Positions 1-8,198 of a stretch of 49,076 nt of DNA are shown here, piece by piece. Position 1 is the stretch's first letter. Each line of letters opens with the position of its first letter. The notes beneath the pieces were generated by a model that was not told the origin of the DNA, made no database searches, and was given only the letters and a program-made list of their open reading frames with translations. Position numbers and translations under genes: made by a program. Location: contig JAZQEC010000018.1 in assembly GCA_045538755.1 (NCBI GenBank), forward strand, positions 1 to 49,076, read 5' to 3'. The DNA comes from UBA1738 sp045538755. Its GTDB lineage: Bacteria; Bacillota; Clostridia; UBA1381.

Positions 1-1
1 T

Positions 2-391
2 TCAGGTCCTCTTGAATGTGCATTTGGCTGTATCGGTTTTGGTGACTGTGCAAAAGCTTGTCCTTTCGGAGCAATAACTGTGAAAGACGGTAAACCCTCG
101 GTTTGTGAAGAGATATGTGTCGGTTGCGGTCTTTGTGCAGAGGCTTGCCCGAAAGCCCTTATTTCAATTATTCCAAAAGATAGAAAAATGACCGTAAACT
201 GCGCTAATAAAGCAAAGGGAGCGGCTGTGGCAAAAGCCTGCTCTGTTTCCTGCCTTGCCTGCAAAATGTGCGAAAAGGTTTGTGAAACGGGTGCAATTAA
301 AGTTGTGGATAATCTTGCTGTTATAGATTATTCCCTTTGCAACGGTTGCGGAAAATGCAAAGAGGCTTGCAAAAGAAATGTTTTAGTTTAA
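2..391 (+). CDS. rnfB: Electron transport complex subunit RnfB, C-terminal part (cut by window start)
   Basis: The open frame runs in from the left edge and ends at TAA 389-391. It encodes about 129 residues that are almost entirely iron-sulfur motifs: CAFGCIGFGDCAKACPFGAI near the start, then CVGCGLCAEACP, CLACKMCEKVC and CNGCGKCKEAC. The first motif is the RnfB signature that precedes its ferredoxin domain. RnfB belongs to the membrane Rnf complex, which couples ferredoxin:NAD+ electron transfer to ion pumping in anaerobes. In most Rnf operons rnfB is the last gene, which fits the terminator that follows at once. The N-terminal membrane anchor and the rest of the operon lie outside the window. 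Another multi-cluster ferredoxin is possible but less likely. Confidence 0.88.
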   Translation, partial: SGPLECAFGCIGFGDCAKACPFGAITVKDGKPSVCEEICVGCGLCAEACPKALISIIPKDRKMTVNCANKAKGAAVAKACSVSCLACKMCEKVCETGAIKVVDNLAVIDYSLCNGCGKCKEACKRNVLV

Positions 392-396
392 ACAAA

Positions 397-425
397 ACGC
401 CTGTCCTAATCAGACAGGCGTTTTT
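397..425. terminator. Bidirectional terminator between rnfB and the alarmone synthetase
   Basis: A perfect 9-bp stem (397-405 with 413-421) encloses a 7-nt loop and is followed by a T run on the plus strand. A shorter T-rich stretch follows on the minus strand. It separates two convergent genes. Confidence 0.85.
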
Positions 426-426
426 G

Positions 427-1113
427 CTATTTATTGTTCTTATAAAAATTTATTTTGCGGTGGATATCCTGCATTTTAAGGTCGAGTTTGCTGATTTCTT
501 CTGCACAGGATTTGAGTTCATCTGAAATTTCCTTTTCGGCACCGCCGATTTCCTTTTTGTAGCGTACTTTGTGTTCGAGGCTTGCCCAGAAATCCATTGC
601 AATAGTCCGAAGCTGCACCTCTACCTTCATGTTCTGTCTACGGTTTGCAAAAAATACCGGAACCTCAACTATCATATGATAACTTCTATATCCGTTTGGC
701 TTCGGATTTTTTATATAGTCCTTAACACTCACAAGGGTAATATCGTCCTGTGACACAAGCATATTTGCAACCTCGTAAATATCATCAATAAAAGAACAAA
801 TTACTCTGACTCCTGCGACATCCTCAATATAATACATAAGTGAGTTCATATTGATGTCAAGACCTTTTCTCTGCATTTTATCAACAATGCTCTTTGGCGA
901 TTTCATTCTTGATTTTATCATCTCAATAGGATTTCTGTTATATGTAACCGACAAGTCATCATTTAAAATCTCGAATTTTGTTCTTATCTCTTTAATTGCC
1001 GATGAATACATCATCATAAATTCACGAAATTGCCCTGCCGGAGCAAATAGCTTATCAATATCCTGAGGGATTTCTGCCATTCCCACATTTATCTTTCGTA
1101 TTCCTTTTTCCAT
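427..1113 (-). CDS. Small alarmone synthetase, RelQ/YjbM type
   Basis: The product is a single-domain (p)ppGpp synthetase that transfers pyrophosphate from ATP to GDP or GTP in the stringent response. At about 228 residues it has the family's usual length. It carries the RelA/SpoT synthetase motifs YRSYH and EVQLRTIAMDFWASLEHK and has no HD hydrolase, TGS or ACT domain. A longer frame could start at 1125, but that ATG lies inside the ribosome binding site GGAGG. The ATG at 1113, 5 nt after GGAGG, is the better start. It is monocistronic, with a promoter at 1144-1172 and a shared terminator downstream. Confidence 0.88.
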   Translation of the reverse strand: MEKGIRKINVGMAEIPQDIDKLFAPAGQFREFMMMYSSAIKEIRTKFEILNDDLSVTYNRNPIEMIKSRMKSPKSIVDKMQRKGLDINMNSLMYYIEDVAGVRVICSFIDDIYEVANMLVSQDDITLVSVKDYIKNPKPNGYRSYHMIVEVPVFFANRRQNMKVEVQLRTIAMDFWASLEHKVRYKKEIGGAEKEISDELKSCAEEISKLDLKMQDIHRKINFYKNNK

Positions 1114-1143
1114 TATTTCCTCCATAAAAGTATTGTCACATTA

Positions 1144-1172
1144 ATTATATTGCCCGAATATAGGAAAGTCAA
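1144..1172 (-). promoter_or_regulatory. Sigma-A promoter of the alarmone synthetase gene
   Basis: On the minus strand TTGACT (1172-1167), a 17-bp spacer and TATAAT (1149-1144) lie about 30 nt upstream of the start codon. Confidence 0.75.
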
Positions 1173-1222
1173 CTGTTTTAATAAATATTAATAAAAGCTT
1201 AACACTCTGTTAAGAAATTCAT

Positions 1223-1250
1223 CAAAAAAGGACGGCATTCCGTCCTTTTT
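1223..1250 (-). terminator. Terminator of the gltX-tagO operon
   Basis: A GGACGG/CCGTCC stem extended by A/T pairs lies directly after the tagO stop codon and gives a T run on the minus strand. Confidence 0.8.
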
Positions 1251-2336
1251 CTAATTGTCTTGATTCTCTTCATTCTCTTTTAGTTCATCATCATCTGCAA
1301 GCGGATTTTTATGATAAAGACCTTGAATCAATAAAAATATCATTACACATATCAACAGAATCAGTGCACGGATTGTTCCATACTCTGCTAAAAGCACCGC
1401 TGTTATTCCTAAGACACCGCTAATTGCGTAAAGAATAAATACGGTCTGTTTTTGCGAAAATCCCATATCAATCAGCCTGTGATGAAGATGTCCTCTGTCT
1501 GCAGACATTGGGCTTTGTCCATGATAAATTCGTCTTATCATGGCAAACATCGCATCAAAAAGCGGAAGTCCCAAAATCAAAAGCGGAACAGCAAAAGATA
1601 TCACCGCATAGCTTTTAAACACACCTTGGATTGATAGTGTAGCCAGCATAAACCCTAAAAAAGTGGAACCGGTATCACCCATAAAAATTTTCGCCGGATT
1701 AAAGTTAAATGGCAAAAATCCAAAGCAAGCACCCATAAGTGCAAGTCCTACAACAGCAACAGGATACTCGCCGATACGGATTGCTACGAATACAAGGCTT
1801 ACTGACATTATCGCAGAAACACCTGCCGCTAAACCGTCTAATCCATCTATAAAGTTTACTGCATTCGTTATAAATACAATCCATATAATTGTTGCTATTC
1901 CTGAAAGCCACCAAGGAAGCACAAGGTACTGGCTATCCGAAAATACGTTCGGGTTGGTAAACACCGTAATTCGTATGTTTCCACCAATCATAACAACTAA
2001 AGCAGCTATAATCTGAATAATAAATTTCAGTTTTGCGTCCAAATTCTTACAGTCGTCAACAAATCCCATCACTGCTATTATTGCTGCGCCTACCAGTATT
2101 GCGGTTAGTTCACGTGTCATACGACCAAAACAGCAAATAGCAACCAAAAAGCCAAAGATTATTGCTATTCCGCCAATTCTTGGCGTAGGCTTTTTGTGCA
2201 TACGGCGTTTGTCTTTTGGCACATCAACCGCTCCTACCTTAAAGGCAAGGCGATATGCAATCGGGGTTGTAGCGAAGCTAAACACAAAGGCAACAACAAA
2301 TGTAAGAATTAAAAATATTATTTCTTTAGTATTCAT
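1251..2336 (-). CDS. tagO: Undecaprenyl-phosphate GlcNAc-1-phosphate transferase (MraY/WecA/TagO family)
   Basis: This polytopic membrane enzyme of about 361 residues transfers a sugar-1-phosphate from a UDP-sugar to undecaprenyl phosphate, the first step of teichoic acid or other cell-wall glycopolymer synthesis. Visible family motifs are KVGAVDVPKDKRRMHKKPTP followed by RIGGIA, DDCKNLDAKLK, NAVNFIDGLDGLAAG and FMGDTGSTFLGF, with a histidine-rich loop GHLHHRLIDMG. These favour the WecA/TagO branch over MraY proper. The frame is open to 2504 but the ATG at 2336 has GAGG 8 nt upstream and starts at the expected N-terminus, so the upstream extension overlapping trpS is rejected. It is the last gene of a minus-strand operon, 13 nt after trpS. 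The exact polymer made cannot be told from this window. Confidence 0.9.
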   Translation of the reverse strand: MNTKEIIFLILTFVVAFVFSFATTPIAYRLAFKVGAVDVPKDKRRMHKKPTPRIGGIAIIFGFLVAICCFGRMTRELTAILVGAAIIAVMGFVDDCKNLDAKLKFIIQIIAALVVMIGGNIRITVFTNPNVFSDSQYLVLPWWLSGIATIIWIVFITNAVNFIDGLDGLAAGVSAIMSVSLVFVAIRIGEYPVAVVGLALMGACFGFLPFNFNPAKIFMGDTGSTFLGFMLATLSIQGVFKSYAVISFAVPLLILGLPLFDAMFAMIRRIYHGQSPMSADRGHLHHRLIDMGFSQKQTVFILYAISGVLGITAVLLAEYGTIRALILLICVMIFLLIQGLYHKNPLADDDELKENEENQDN

Positions 2337-2349
2337 AATCAAAACCTCA

Positions 2350-3363
2350 TCAAATAACAAATCCAACCTTTTTATAAACCTTAGAAAGCGTACGTCCTGC
2401 AATAGCATTTGCACGTTCTGCGCCCTTGTTGCAAATATCCACAAGGTAGTCCTTGCTCCTGGAAAGTTCATCATATTTTTCACGAATAGGTCTGATTTCC
2501 TCAACTACGGCTTCGGCAACATCTTTTTTAAAGTCACCATAGCCTTTTCCCTGATAATCTGCCACAATCTTCTCTATATCACGTCCTGTGACAGCTGACA
2601 TAATAGTAAGAAGATTATTAATTCCTGCCTTGCTTGCGTCATCAGGACGGTATTCAATCATGCCCTCAGAGTCAGTAACGGCAGATTTTATCTTATTTGC
2701 AATTACATTCATATCGTCTAAAAGTGAAATATATGCTTTTGGATTTTCATCCGATTTTGACATCTTCTTTGTAGGCTCAGCAAGGCTCATAACCTTTGCT
2801 CCTGCCTTTGGTAAAAATCCTTCCGGAATTTTAAATACAGGATTTCCTTCCTGCGCATAAATTCCGTTAAATCTTCCTGCGATGTCTCTTGTAATTTCAA
2901 TATGCTGCATCTGGTCTTTTCCAACAGGCACAAGGTCTGTCTGGTAAAGAAGGATATCCGCTGCCATAAGTACAGGATATGTAAAAAGCCCTGCATTTAT
3001 ATTGTCTGCGTGTTTTGAGCTTTTATCCTTAAATTGAGTCATTCTTGAAAGCTCTCCCATATATGTGTAGCAGTTTAAAATCCATGCAAGCTGTGCATGT
3101 GCAGGGACTTGAGACTGAATAAACAAAAGACATTTTTCAGGGTCAACACCGCACGCAATATAGATTTTTAAAAGGTCAAGTGTGCGTTTTCTAAGCTCCT
3201 GTGGGTTTTGACGCACAGTTATTGCGTGTTGGTCCATCATTGCATAAATACAGTTATATTCATCCTGAAAGCCTACCCAGTTTTTAATTGCTCCCAGATA
3301 ATTTCCAAGTGTTATATTCCCCGAAGGCTGTACCCCCGAGAAAATTGTTTTCTTTCCATCCAT
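2350..3363 (-). CDS. trpS: Tryptophanyl-tRNA synthetase
   Basis: This is a class I aminoacyl-tRNA synthetase charging tRNA-Trp. The 337 residues show SGVQPSGNITLGNYLGA at the N-terminus (the HIGH-equivalent region), MAADILLYQTDLVPVGKDQ with the bound-nucleotide contacts, and the KMSKS loop as KKMSKSDEN near residue 200. Length matches bacterial TrpRS. The ATG has GGAGG 8 nt upstream. It lies 17 nt after an aminotransferase gene and 13 nt before tagO, so it is probably cotranscribed with gltX and glnS. No T-box leader is seen in front of it or of the operon. Confidence 0.96.
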   Translation of the reverse strand: MDGKKTIFSGVQPSGNITLGNYLGAIKNWVGFQDEYNCIYAMMDQHAITVRQNPQELRKRTLDLLKIYIACGVDPEKCLLFIQSQVPAHAQLAWILNCYTYMGELSRMTQFKDKSSKHADNINAGLFTYPVLMAADILLYQTDLVPVGKDQMQHIEITRDIAGRFNGIYAQEGNPVFKIPEGFLPKAGAKVMSLAEPTKKMSKSDENPKAYISLLDDMNVIANKIKSAVTDSEGMIEYRPDDASKAGINNLLTIMSAVTGRDIEKIVADYQGKGYGDFKKDVAEAVVEEIRPIREKYDELSRSKDYLVDICNKGAERANAIAGRTLSKVYKKVGFVI

Positions 3364-3379
3364 TTCAAAAACCTCCGGA

Positions 3380-4573
3380 TTATTTGAGTTTTTCTGTCAG
3401 CAACGTACCGATTGCTTTAATGCCTTCTTCAATTTTTTCTTCCGGCATAGTCGAATAATTGAGTCTAAATGAGCTTGTTTTTGCCTGCATATCGGTTGCA
3501 AAATTATTGCTCGGCACAAATGCCACCTTATACTTTTTAATAGCTTCAACCGAAAGTTCGGCAGCGTCAATAGAATCAGGGCAGGTTACAAGAATGAAAA
3601 GTCCGCCCTCTGGCTTTGTCCATTTAATGCCCTTTGGGAAATACTTTTCCATGCATTCAAGCATAAATCGACACTTTTTACCGTAAATTTCACAAGCCTT
3701 TTTTATATGCGCCTGAACGTCGCATCTTTTCAAAAACTCACAAGCAATCATCTGTGTGAGGCAAGGCGTATGAACGTCATTTACCTGCTTCATAATCTCA
3801 ATTTTGTCACAAAGGACACTGTCGCATACAATATATCCGATACGCAGTCCCGGTGACAGGATTTTTGACATTGAGCTTACATAAATAACTCTGCCTTCAG
3901 TATCAAGTGATTTTATAGTAGGCACAGTCTCTCCACTAAAGCGAAGGTCTCCGTACGGGTTATCCTCCATTATGAGACAATCGTATTTTTTTGCAAGTTC
4001 AAGCATTTTTTTGCGTTTTTCAAGCGACATTGTAATTCCTGTTGGATTCTGAAAATTTGGAATTGTGTAAATCAGCTTTACCTTGTGGTTTTGCAAGGTT
4101 TCTTCTAATTTTTCCATATTCATTCCGTCAGAATCCATAGGAACACCAATCAGATTTGCACGAACACTTCGGAGTGAATTGAGTGTTCCGACAAAGCTCG
4201 GTGCTTCAACAACGATATCCTCATCGTCTTCAACAACAACTCTTGCTGCAAGGTCAAGTCCTTGCTGACCGCCGGTTGTGATAATGATTTTATCATTTTC
4301 GCCAACCGAATTTGCCATTTTTGCTCTTTTTAGAAGTTCTTCCTTTAAAGGTGCATAGCCGTCAGTTGTGCCATAAGCAAGCGCCTTTTTGCCATTGTTT
4401 TTAAGGACATCGGCAGCAATTTCAGAAAGCTCCTCTGTCGGGAAAAGGTCAGGATCAGGTGAGCCGCCTGCAAGCGAAATAACTGCCGGATCCGCCATAA
4501 GCTTGAACATCTCTCTTATTCCCGATGCGTGCAATGGTTTTGCACGCATTGTCATATATTTTTCAAAATCCAT
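3380..4573 (-). CDS. PLP-dependent aminotransferase, class I fold (2-aminoadipate/aromatic type)
   Basis: The 397-residue protein is a fold-type I aminotransferase. Recognisable elements are SLAGGSPDPDLFP near residue 33, TTGGQQGLDL near 99, PNFQNPTG near 172, the cofactor-binding Asp204 in EDNPYGD, and the Schiff-base lysine K237 in SSMSKILSPGLRIGY. This pattern is typical of the LysN/MocR-like group that includes 2-aminoadipate and broad-specificity aromatic or branched-chain transaminases. Substrate is not determined by the sequence. It sits between glnS and trpS with spacings of about 20 nt, so it shares the synthetase operon; a direct link to tRNA charging is not evident. Confidence 0.85.
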   Translation of the reverse strand: MDFEKYMTMRAKPLHASGIREMFKLMADPAVISLAGGSPDPDLFPTEELSEIAADVLKNNGKKALAYGTTDGYAPLKEELLKRAKMANSVGENDKIIITTGGQQGLDLAARVVVEDDEDIVVEAPSFVGTLNSLRSVRANLIGVPMDSDGMNMEKLEETLQNHKVKLIYTIPNFQNPTGITMSLEKRKKMLELAKKYDCLIMEDNPYGDLRFSGETVPTIKSLDTEGRVIYVSSMSKILSPGLRIGYIVCDSVLCDKIEIMKQVNDVHTPCLTQMIACEFLKRCDVQAHIKKACEIYGKKCRFMLECMEKYFPKGIKWTKPEGGLFILVTCPDSIDAAELSVEAIKKYKVAFVPSNNFATDMQAKTSSFRLNYSTMPEEKIEEGIKAIGTLLTEKLK

Positions 4574-4593
4574 AGATTTAGCCTCTTTTCAAG

Positions 4594-6261
4594 TTACTTA
4601 TTTATTTTTGCCCAGCTGTCTTTTAGCGCAACAGTTCTGTTAATAATGATATTGTCTGCTTTAGAGTCCTTATCCACACAGAAATACCCAAGACGCAGGA
4701 ACTGGAACTTGTCGCCCGGCTTAACGTCTTTTAAATTCGACTCAAGCTTACAGCCGGTAAGCATTTCTACAGAATCAGGATTCAAATTATCAACAAAGCT
4801 TCCCACCTTACTTTCATCAGACGGATTTTCAACATTGAAAAGTCTTTCGTAAAGATGAACAGTTGCATCAACACTGTCTTCTGCTGATACCCAATGAATT
4901 GTGCCTTTAACCTTTCTTCCGTCAGGCGAGTCGCCACCACGTGTTAGCGGGTCATATTCGCAGTGAATTTCTTTAACTCTGCCGTTTTCGTCCTTCTCAA
5001 ACGAGGTAGCTGTTACATAATATGCACCTTTTAGCCTTACTTCTCTTCCCAAAGACATTCTGAAATACTTTTTCGGAGCGTCTTCCATAAAGTCGTCTTC
5101 TTCAATCCAGAGTTCTTTTGAGAATTTAACCTTTCTCTTACCAAGTTCAGGCATTTGAGGGTTGATTTCAACTTCAATTTCTTCCGTCTGACCTTCAGGA
5201 TAGTTGTCGATAATAAGCTTTACAGGGCGAAGAACTGCCATTGCACGAGGTGCTGTTTGATTAAGGTCCTCACGAACACAGAACTCAAGCAGTGAAAAAT
5301 CAATTACACTGTTTGCCTTTGCAACGCCGATTCTTTCACAAAAATCACGGATTGCCGCCGGCGTATAGCCACGTCTTCTCATACCGCAGAGTGTTCCCAT
5401 TCTCGGGTCGTCCCAACCCGAAACAATTCCATCATTTACAAGCTTTAAGCACTTTCTCTTGCTTGTCAGTGTATAGTTTAAGTTCATTCTTGCAAACTCA
5501 ATCTGACGTGACGGCTTTTCAAATCCAAGTTCCTTTAAGAACCAGTCATAAAGCGGTCTGTGGTCCTCAAATTCGAGTGAGCATAAAGAATGTGTTACAC
5601 CCTCAACCGTATCTGAAATCGGATGAGCAAAATCGTACATCGGATAAACACACCACTTATCGCCTGTTCTATGATGTGACTGATGCATAATTCTGTAAAT
5701 AATCGGGTCACGCATATTAAGGTTTGGTGATGCCATATCAATTTTTGCTCTTAAAACCCTTGCACCGTTTTCAAACTCGCCGTCTGTCATTCTCTGGAAA
5801 AGCTCAAGACTCTCTTCAATAGGTCTGTTTCTGTATGGGCTTTCCTTTCCCGCCTCTGTAAGTGTGCCTCTGTATTCACGGATTTCATCAGCAGTCAAGT
5901 CATCAACATAAGCCTTTCCGGCTTTAATTAGCTTGATTGCACATTCATATATATCGTCAAAATAGTCCGACGCATATAAAATTTTGTCCCACTCAAAGCC
6001 AAGCCACTTAATGTCTTCCATAATTGCGTCAACATACTCAACATCTTCCTTTGACGGGTTTGTATCGTCAAGACGGAGATTGCAGGTGCCTTTATATTTT
6101 TCGGCGTTCCCGAAATCTATGCAAATAGCCTTTGCGTGACCGATATGCAGATATCCGTTCGGCTCAGGCGGAAATCTTGTCTGAACGTGCGAATACACAC
6201 CGTCAGCCAAATCCTTTTCAATCGCTTCTTCAATAAAATTTTTGCTTACAACTTCTTCCAT
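4594..6261 (-). CDS. glnS: Glutaminyl-tRNA synthetase
   Basis: This class I synthetase charges tRNA-Gln directly. The 555-residue protein has the HIGH motif in RFPPEPNGYLHIGHAKAI, the LRLDDTNP motif and a KMSKS-equivalent LTSKRKCLKL, followed by the two beta-barrel anticodon-binding domains. It is close to the size of bacterial GlnRS. Many Clostridia lack GlnRS and make Gln-tRNA through GatCAB, so its presence is notable and fits acquisition by an ancestor. The gene lies 13 nt after gltX and has GAGGG before its ATG. A cognate tRNA-Gln with CTG anticodon is encoded at 21348-21421. Confidence 0.96.
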   Translation of the reverse strand: MEEVVSKNFIEEAIEKDLADGVYSHVQTRFPPEPNGYLHIGHAKAICIDFGNAEKYKGTCNLRLDDTNPSKEDVEYVDAIMEDIKWLGFEWDKILYASDYFDDIYECAIKLIKAGKAYVDDLTADEIREYRGTLTEAGKESPYRNRPIEESLELFQRMTDGEFENGARVLRAKIDMASPNLNMRDPIIYRIMHQSHHRTGDKWCVYPMYDFAHPISDTVEGVTHSLCSLEFEDHRPLYDWFLKELGFEKPSRQIEFARMNLNYTLTSKRKCLKLVNDGIVSGWDDPRMGTLCGMRRRGYTPAAIRDFCERIGVAKANSVIDFSLLEFCVREDLNQTAPRAMAVLRPVKLIIDNYPEGQTEEIEVEINPQMPELGKRKVKFSKELWIEEDDFMEDAPKKYFRMSLGREVRLKGAYYVTATSFEKDENGRVKEIHCEYDPLTRGGDSPDGRKVKGTIHWVSAEDSVDATVHLYERLFNVENPSDESKVGSFVDNLNPDSVEMLTGCKLESNLKDVKPGDKFQFLRLGYFCVDKDSKADNIIINRTVALKDSWAKINK

Positions 6262-6273
6262 AATTATACCCTC

Positions 6274-7926
6274 TTAGCTTAATTTTTCTATTGCTGTATC
6301 TATTCTTTCCATAACTTCACAGTAACCTAAAGTCTGCAGAATTTCATATAAATCCGGTGTATTTCTTCTGCCTGTTACCGCTACACGTATTGCAGTTGCA
6401 ACATCACCAACGTGTCCCTTAAATGCATCAGGGTCTTTTTTATAAGCTTTCGGTGCTTTTGCATAGCCGAGAGCTTCTGCCATATCACGCACCTTCGGGA
6501 ACCATTCATCAGCGGCTTCATCTTCCTTGTATACGCCCTTATATGCATTTAGAATTTCAATAACATCACTTTTTACAAGATTTTCTGCCCATTCATACAC
6601 AGCAGGTCTTTCAAAGAAATATTTTGTATATTCCACTGTATCCTGCCATTTTGCAATGTCCTTTCTTGGTTTTTCATTGCCTCTTTCTATGCCGAAAATC
6701 TTTACAGAGTAATCTTTATTTTTCTTTAAAAGCTCTGCGAACTGCTTGTCAAATTCATCTGCCCACAAAAGTGTTTTCTCAAATACAGTTTCTTTATCAA
6801 GTCTGCAGATATAATTTTTGCTTATGTCATTGAGCTTTACAAGGTCAAAGAGTGCGCCTGCCTTGCTCATATTTTTAAGGCTGAATTCAAATTCATCACT
6901 TGACAGGTTAGGGTTTGCCATACGCCATTCCTCGTAATTCGAGTTTGCGATTGTAAGAAGATATTCAAGCACAGCCTCTTTAGGATATCCTACCTCGTGG
7001 TAGTAAGTAACCGCTGCTTCAGGGTCTTTTCTCTTTGAAAGCTTGCGTTTTCCGCCGGTTTCTGCATCCTCTTTCATAATAGGAGAAATATGTGCATATT
7101 TCGGTGCGTCAAAGCCTAAAACTTCGAAAAGCTGAAGATGCACAGGAGCAGACGAAATCCATTCGTCACCTCTTATTACGTCAGTTGTTCCCATCAAATG
7201 GTCATCCAGTGCGTGTGCAAAGTGGTATGTCGGAATTCCGTCGGTTTTCAAAAGCACGATATCCTGAACATTTTCAGGCATTTCGATTTCGCCCTTTATC
7301 CTATCTAAAAACTTAATTCTCTTTTCTTCATTTCCCGGAGATTTTAGCCTTAAAACGTACGGAATGCCTGCATTTATCTTGTTTTCAATTTCTTCATAAG
7401 ACAAATCTCTGCACTTTGCAAACTTTCCGTAGTAACCCGGATTTTGTTTGTTTTGTTCCTGTTCTTTTCTTATTTCGTCAAGCTCCTCACTTGTACAAAA
7501 GCACGGATATGCAAGTCCTTTTTCAACAAGAGATTTTGCATAGGTCTGATAAATCTCTTTTCGCAGACTTTGCGTATACGGGCCGTAGTTACCAATACTT
7601 TCAGTCTCTGTGAGCATTCCTTCATCAATCTTAATTCCGAAATTTTGAAGTCCCTTAACAATTCCAGTAACTCCGTTTTCAACCTCACGTTTTTTATCTG
7701 TATCTTCAATTCTCAAAAAGAAAATTCCATCTGTTTTTCTTGCTGCACGCTCTGAGACAAATGCCGCAAAAAGTCCGCCTATATGCAAAAATCCCGTAGG
7801 GCTTGGCGCAAAACGTGTAACCTTTGCACCCTCTTTTAAATTTCTTTTAGGATATTCTTTTTCATAGTCTGCAGGTGTTTTCACAACATTTGAAAACAAC
7901 AACTGGGCAAGCTTTTTATTATCCAT
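6274..7926 (-). CDS. gltX: Glutamyl-tRNA synthetase
   Basis: This class I synthetase charges tRNA-Glu. It shows RFAPSPTGFLHIGG (HIGH), FLRIEDTDKKRE, GDEWISSAPVHLQL and KRKLSKRKDPEA (KMSKS). At 550 residues it is longer than the usual 470-490, with extra sequence in the C-terminal half around KNKDYSVKIFGIERG. The frame can be opened with TTG at 7929, but ATG 7926 lies 8 nt after GGAGG and is preferred. It is the first gene of the gltX-glnS-aminotransferase-trpS-tagO run, with a strong promoter at 7967-7995. With GlnRS present it is presumably discriminating; this is inference. Confidence 0.95.
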   Translation of the reverse strand: MDNKKLAQLLFSNVVKTPADYEKEYPKRNLKEGAKVTRFAPSPTGFLHIGGLFAAFVSERAARKTDGIFFLRIEDTDKKREVENGVTGIVKGLQNFGIKIDEGMLTETESIGNYGPYTQSLRKEIYQTYAKSLVEKGLAYPCFCTSEELDEIRKEQEQNKQNPGYYGKFAKCRDLSYEEIENKINAGIPYVLRLKSPGNEEKRIKFLDRIKGEIEMPENVQDIVLLKTDGIPTYHFAHALDDHLMGTTDVIRGDEWISSAPVHLQLFEVLGFDAPKYAHISPIMKEDAETGGKRKLSKRKDPEAAVTYYHEVGYPKEAVLEYLLTIANSNYEEWRMANPNLSSDEFEFSLKNMSKAGALFDLVKLNDISKNYICRLDKETVFEKTLLWADEFDKQFAELLKKNKDYSVKIFGIERGNEKPRKDIAKWQDTVEYTKYFFERPAVYEWAENLVKSDVIEILNAYKGVYKEDEAADEWFPKVRDMAEALGYAKAPKAYKKDPDAFKGHVGDVATAIRVAVTGRRNTPDLYEILQTLGYCEVMERIDTAIEKLS

Positions 7927-7966
7927 CAATTTTTCCTCCGTCGTCTAATTACAAATATACTATTTT

Positions 7967-7995
7967 ATTATACAACTTTTCCCACTTAATATCAA
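7967..7995 (-). promoter_or_regulatory. Sigma-A promoter of the gltX operon
   Basis: TTGATA (7995-7990), a 17-bp spacer and consensus TATAAT (7972-7967) lie on the minus strand. The predicted leader is only about 35 nt, too short for a T-box. Confidence 0.8.
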
Positions 7996-8054
7996 GCAAA
8001 TATTGAAAAAAACACAGCATTTATTCCTAATTTTTCTATATTTTTTATGTAAAA

Positions 8055-8096
8055 GAAAATGAGCCGTCGAAAAATTGAATTTTCTTAGCTCATTTC
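8055..8096. other. Hairpin in the intergenic region before the 8199 gene
   Basis: An 8-bp stem AAATGAGC/GCTCATTT (8057-8064 with 8088-8095) encloses an imperfect inner stem. The minus strand continues with a T-rich run, so it could stop antisense transcription towards gltX. It could also be part of the leader of the downstream gene. Confidence 0.4.
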
Positions 8097-8198
8097 AGGG
8101 GGTAATGTATTTTGTGAGGTTATTTATATTATTTACGTAAAATTTATTGTTATACATAAAATTTTGAAAACATATAAATATTGGGAGGTGGAATAGAT

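Noticed and set aside
1251..2504. Long frame for the tagO gene reaching into trpS (417 codons)
   Set aside because: The extension has no family match and overlaps trpS; ATG 2336 has a good ribosome binding site.
7930..8180. T-box leader for the synthetase operon
   Set aside because: The promoter leaves a leader of only about 35 nt, and no specifier hairpin or GGGTGG-type T-box bulge is present.
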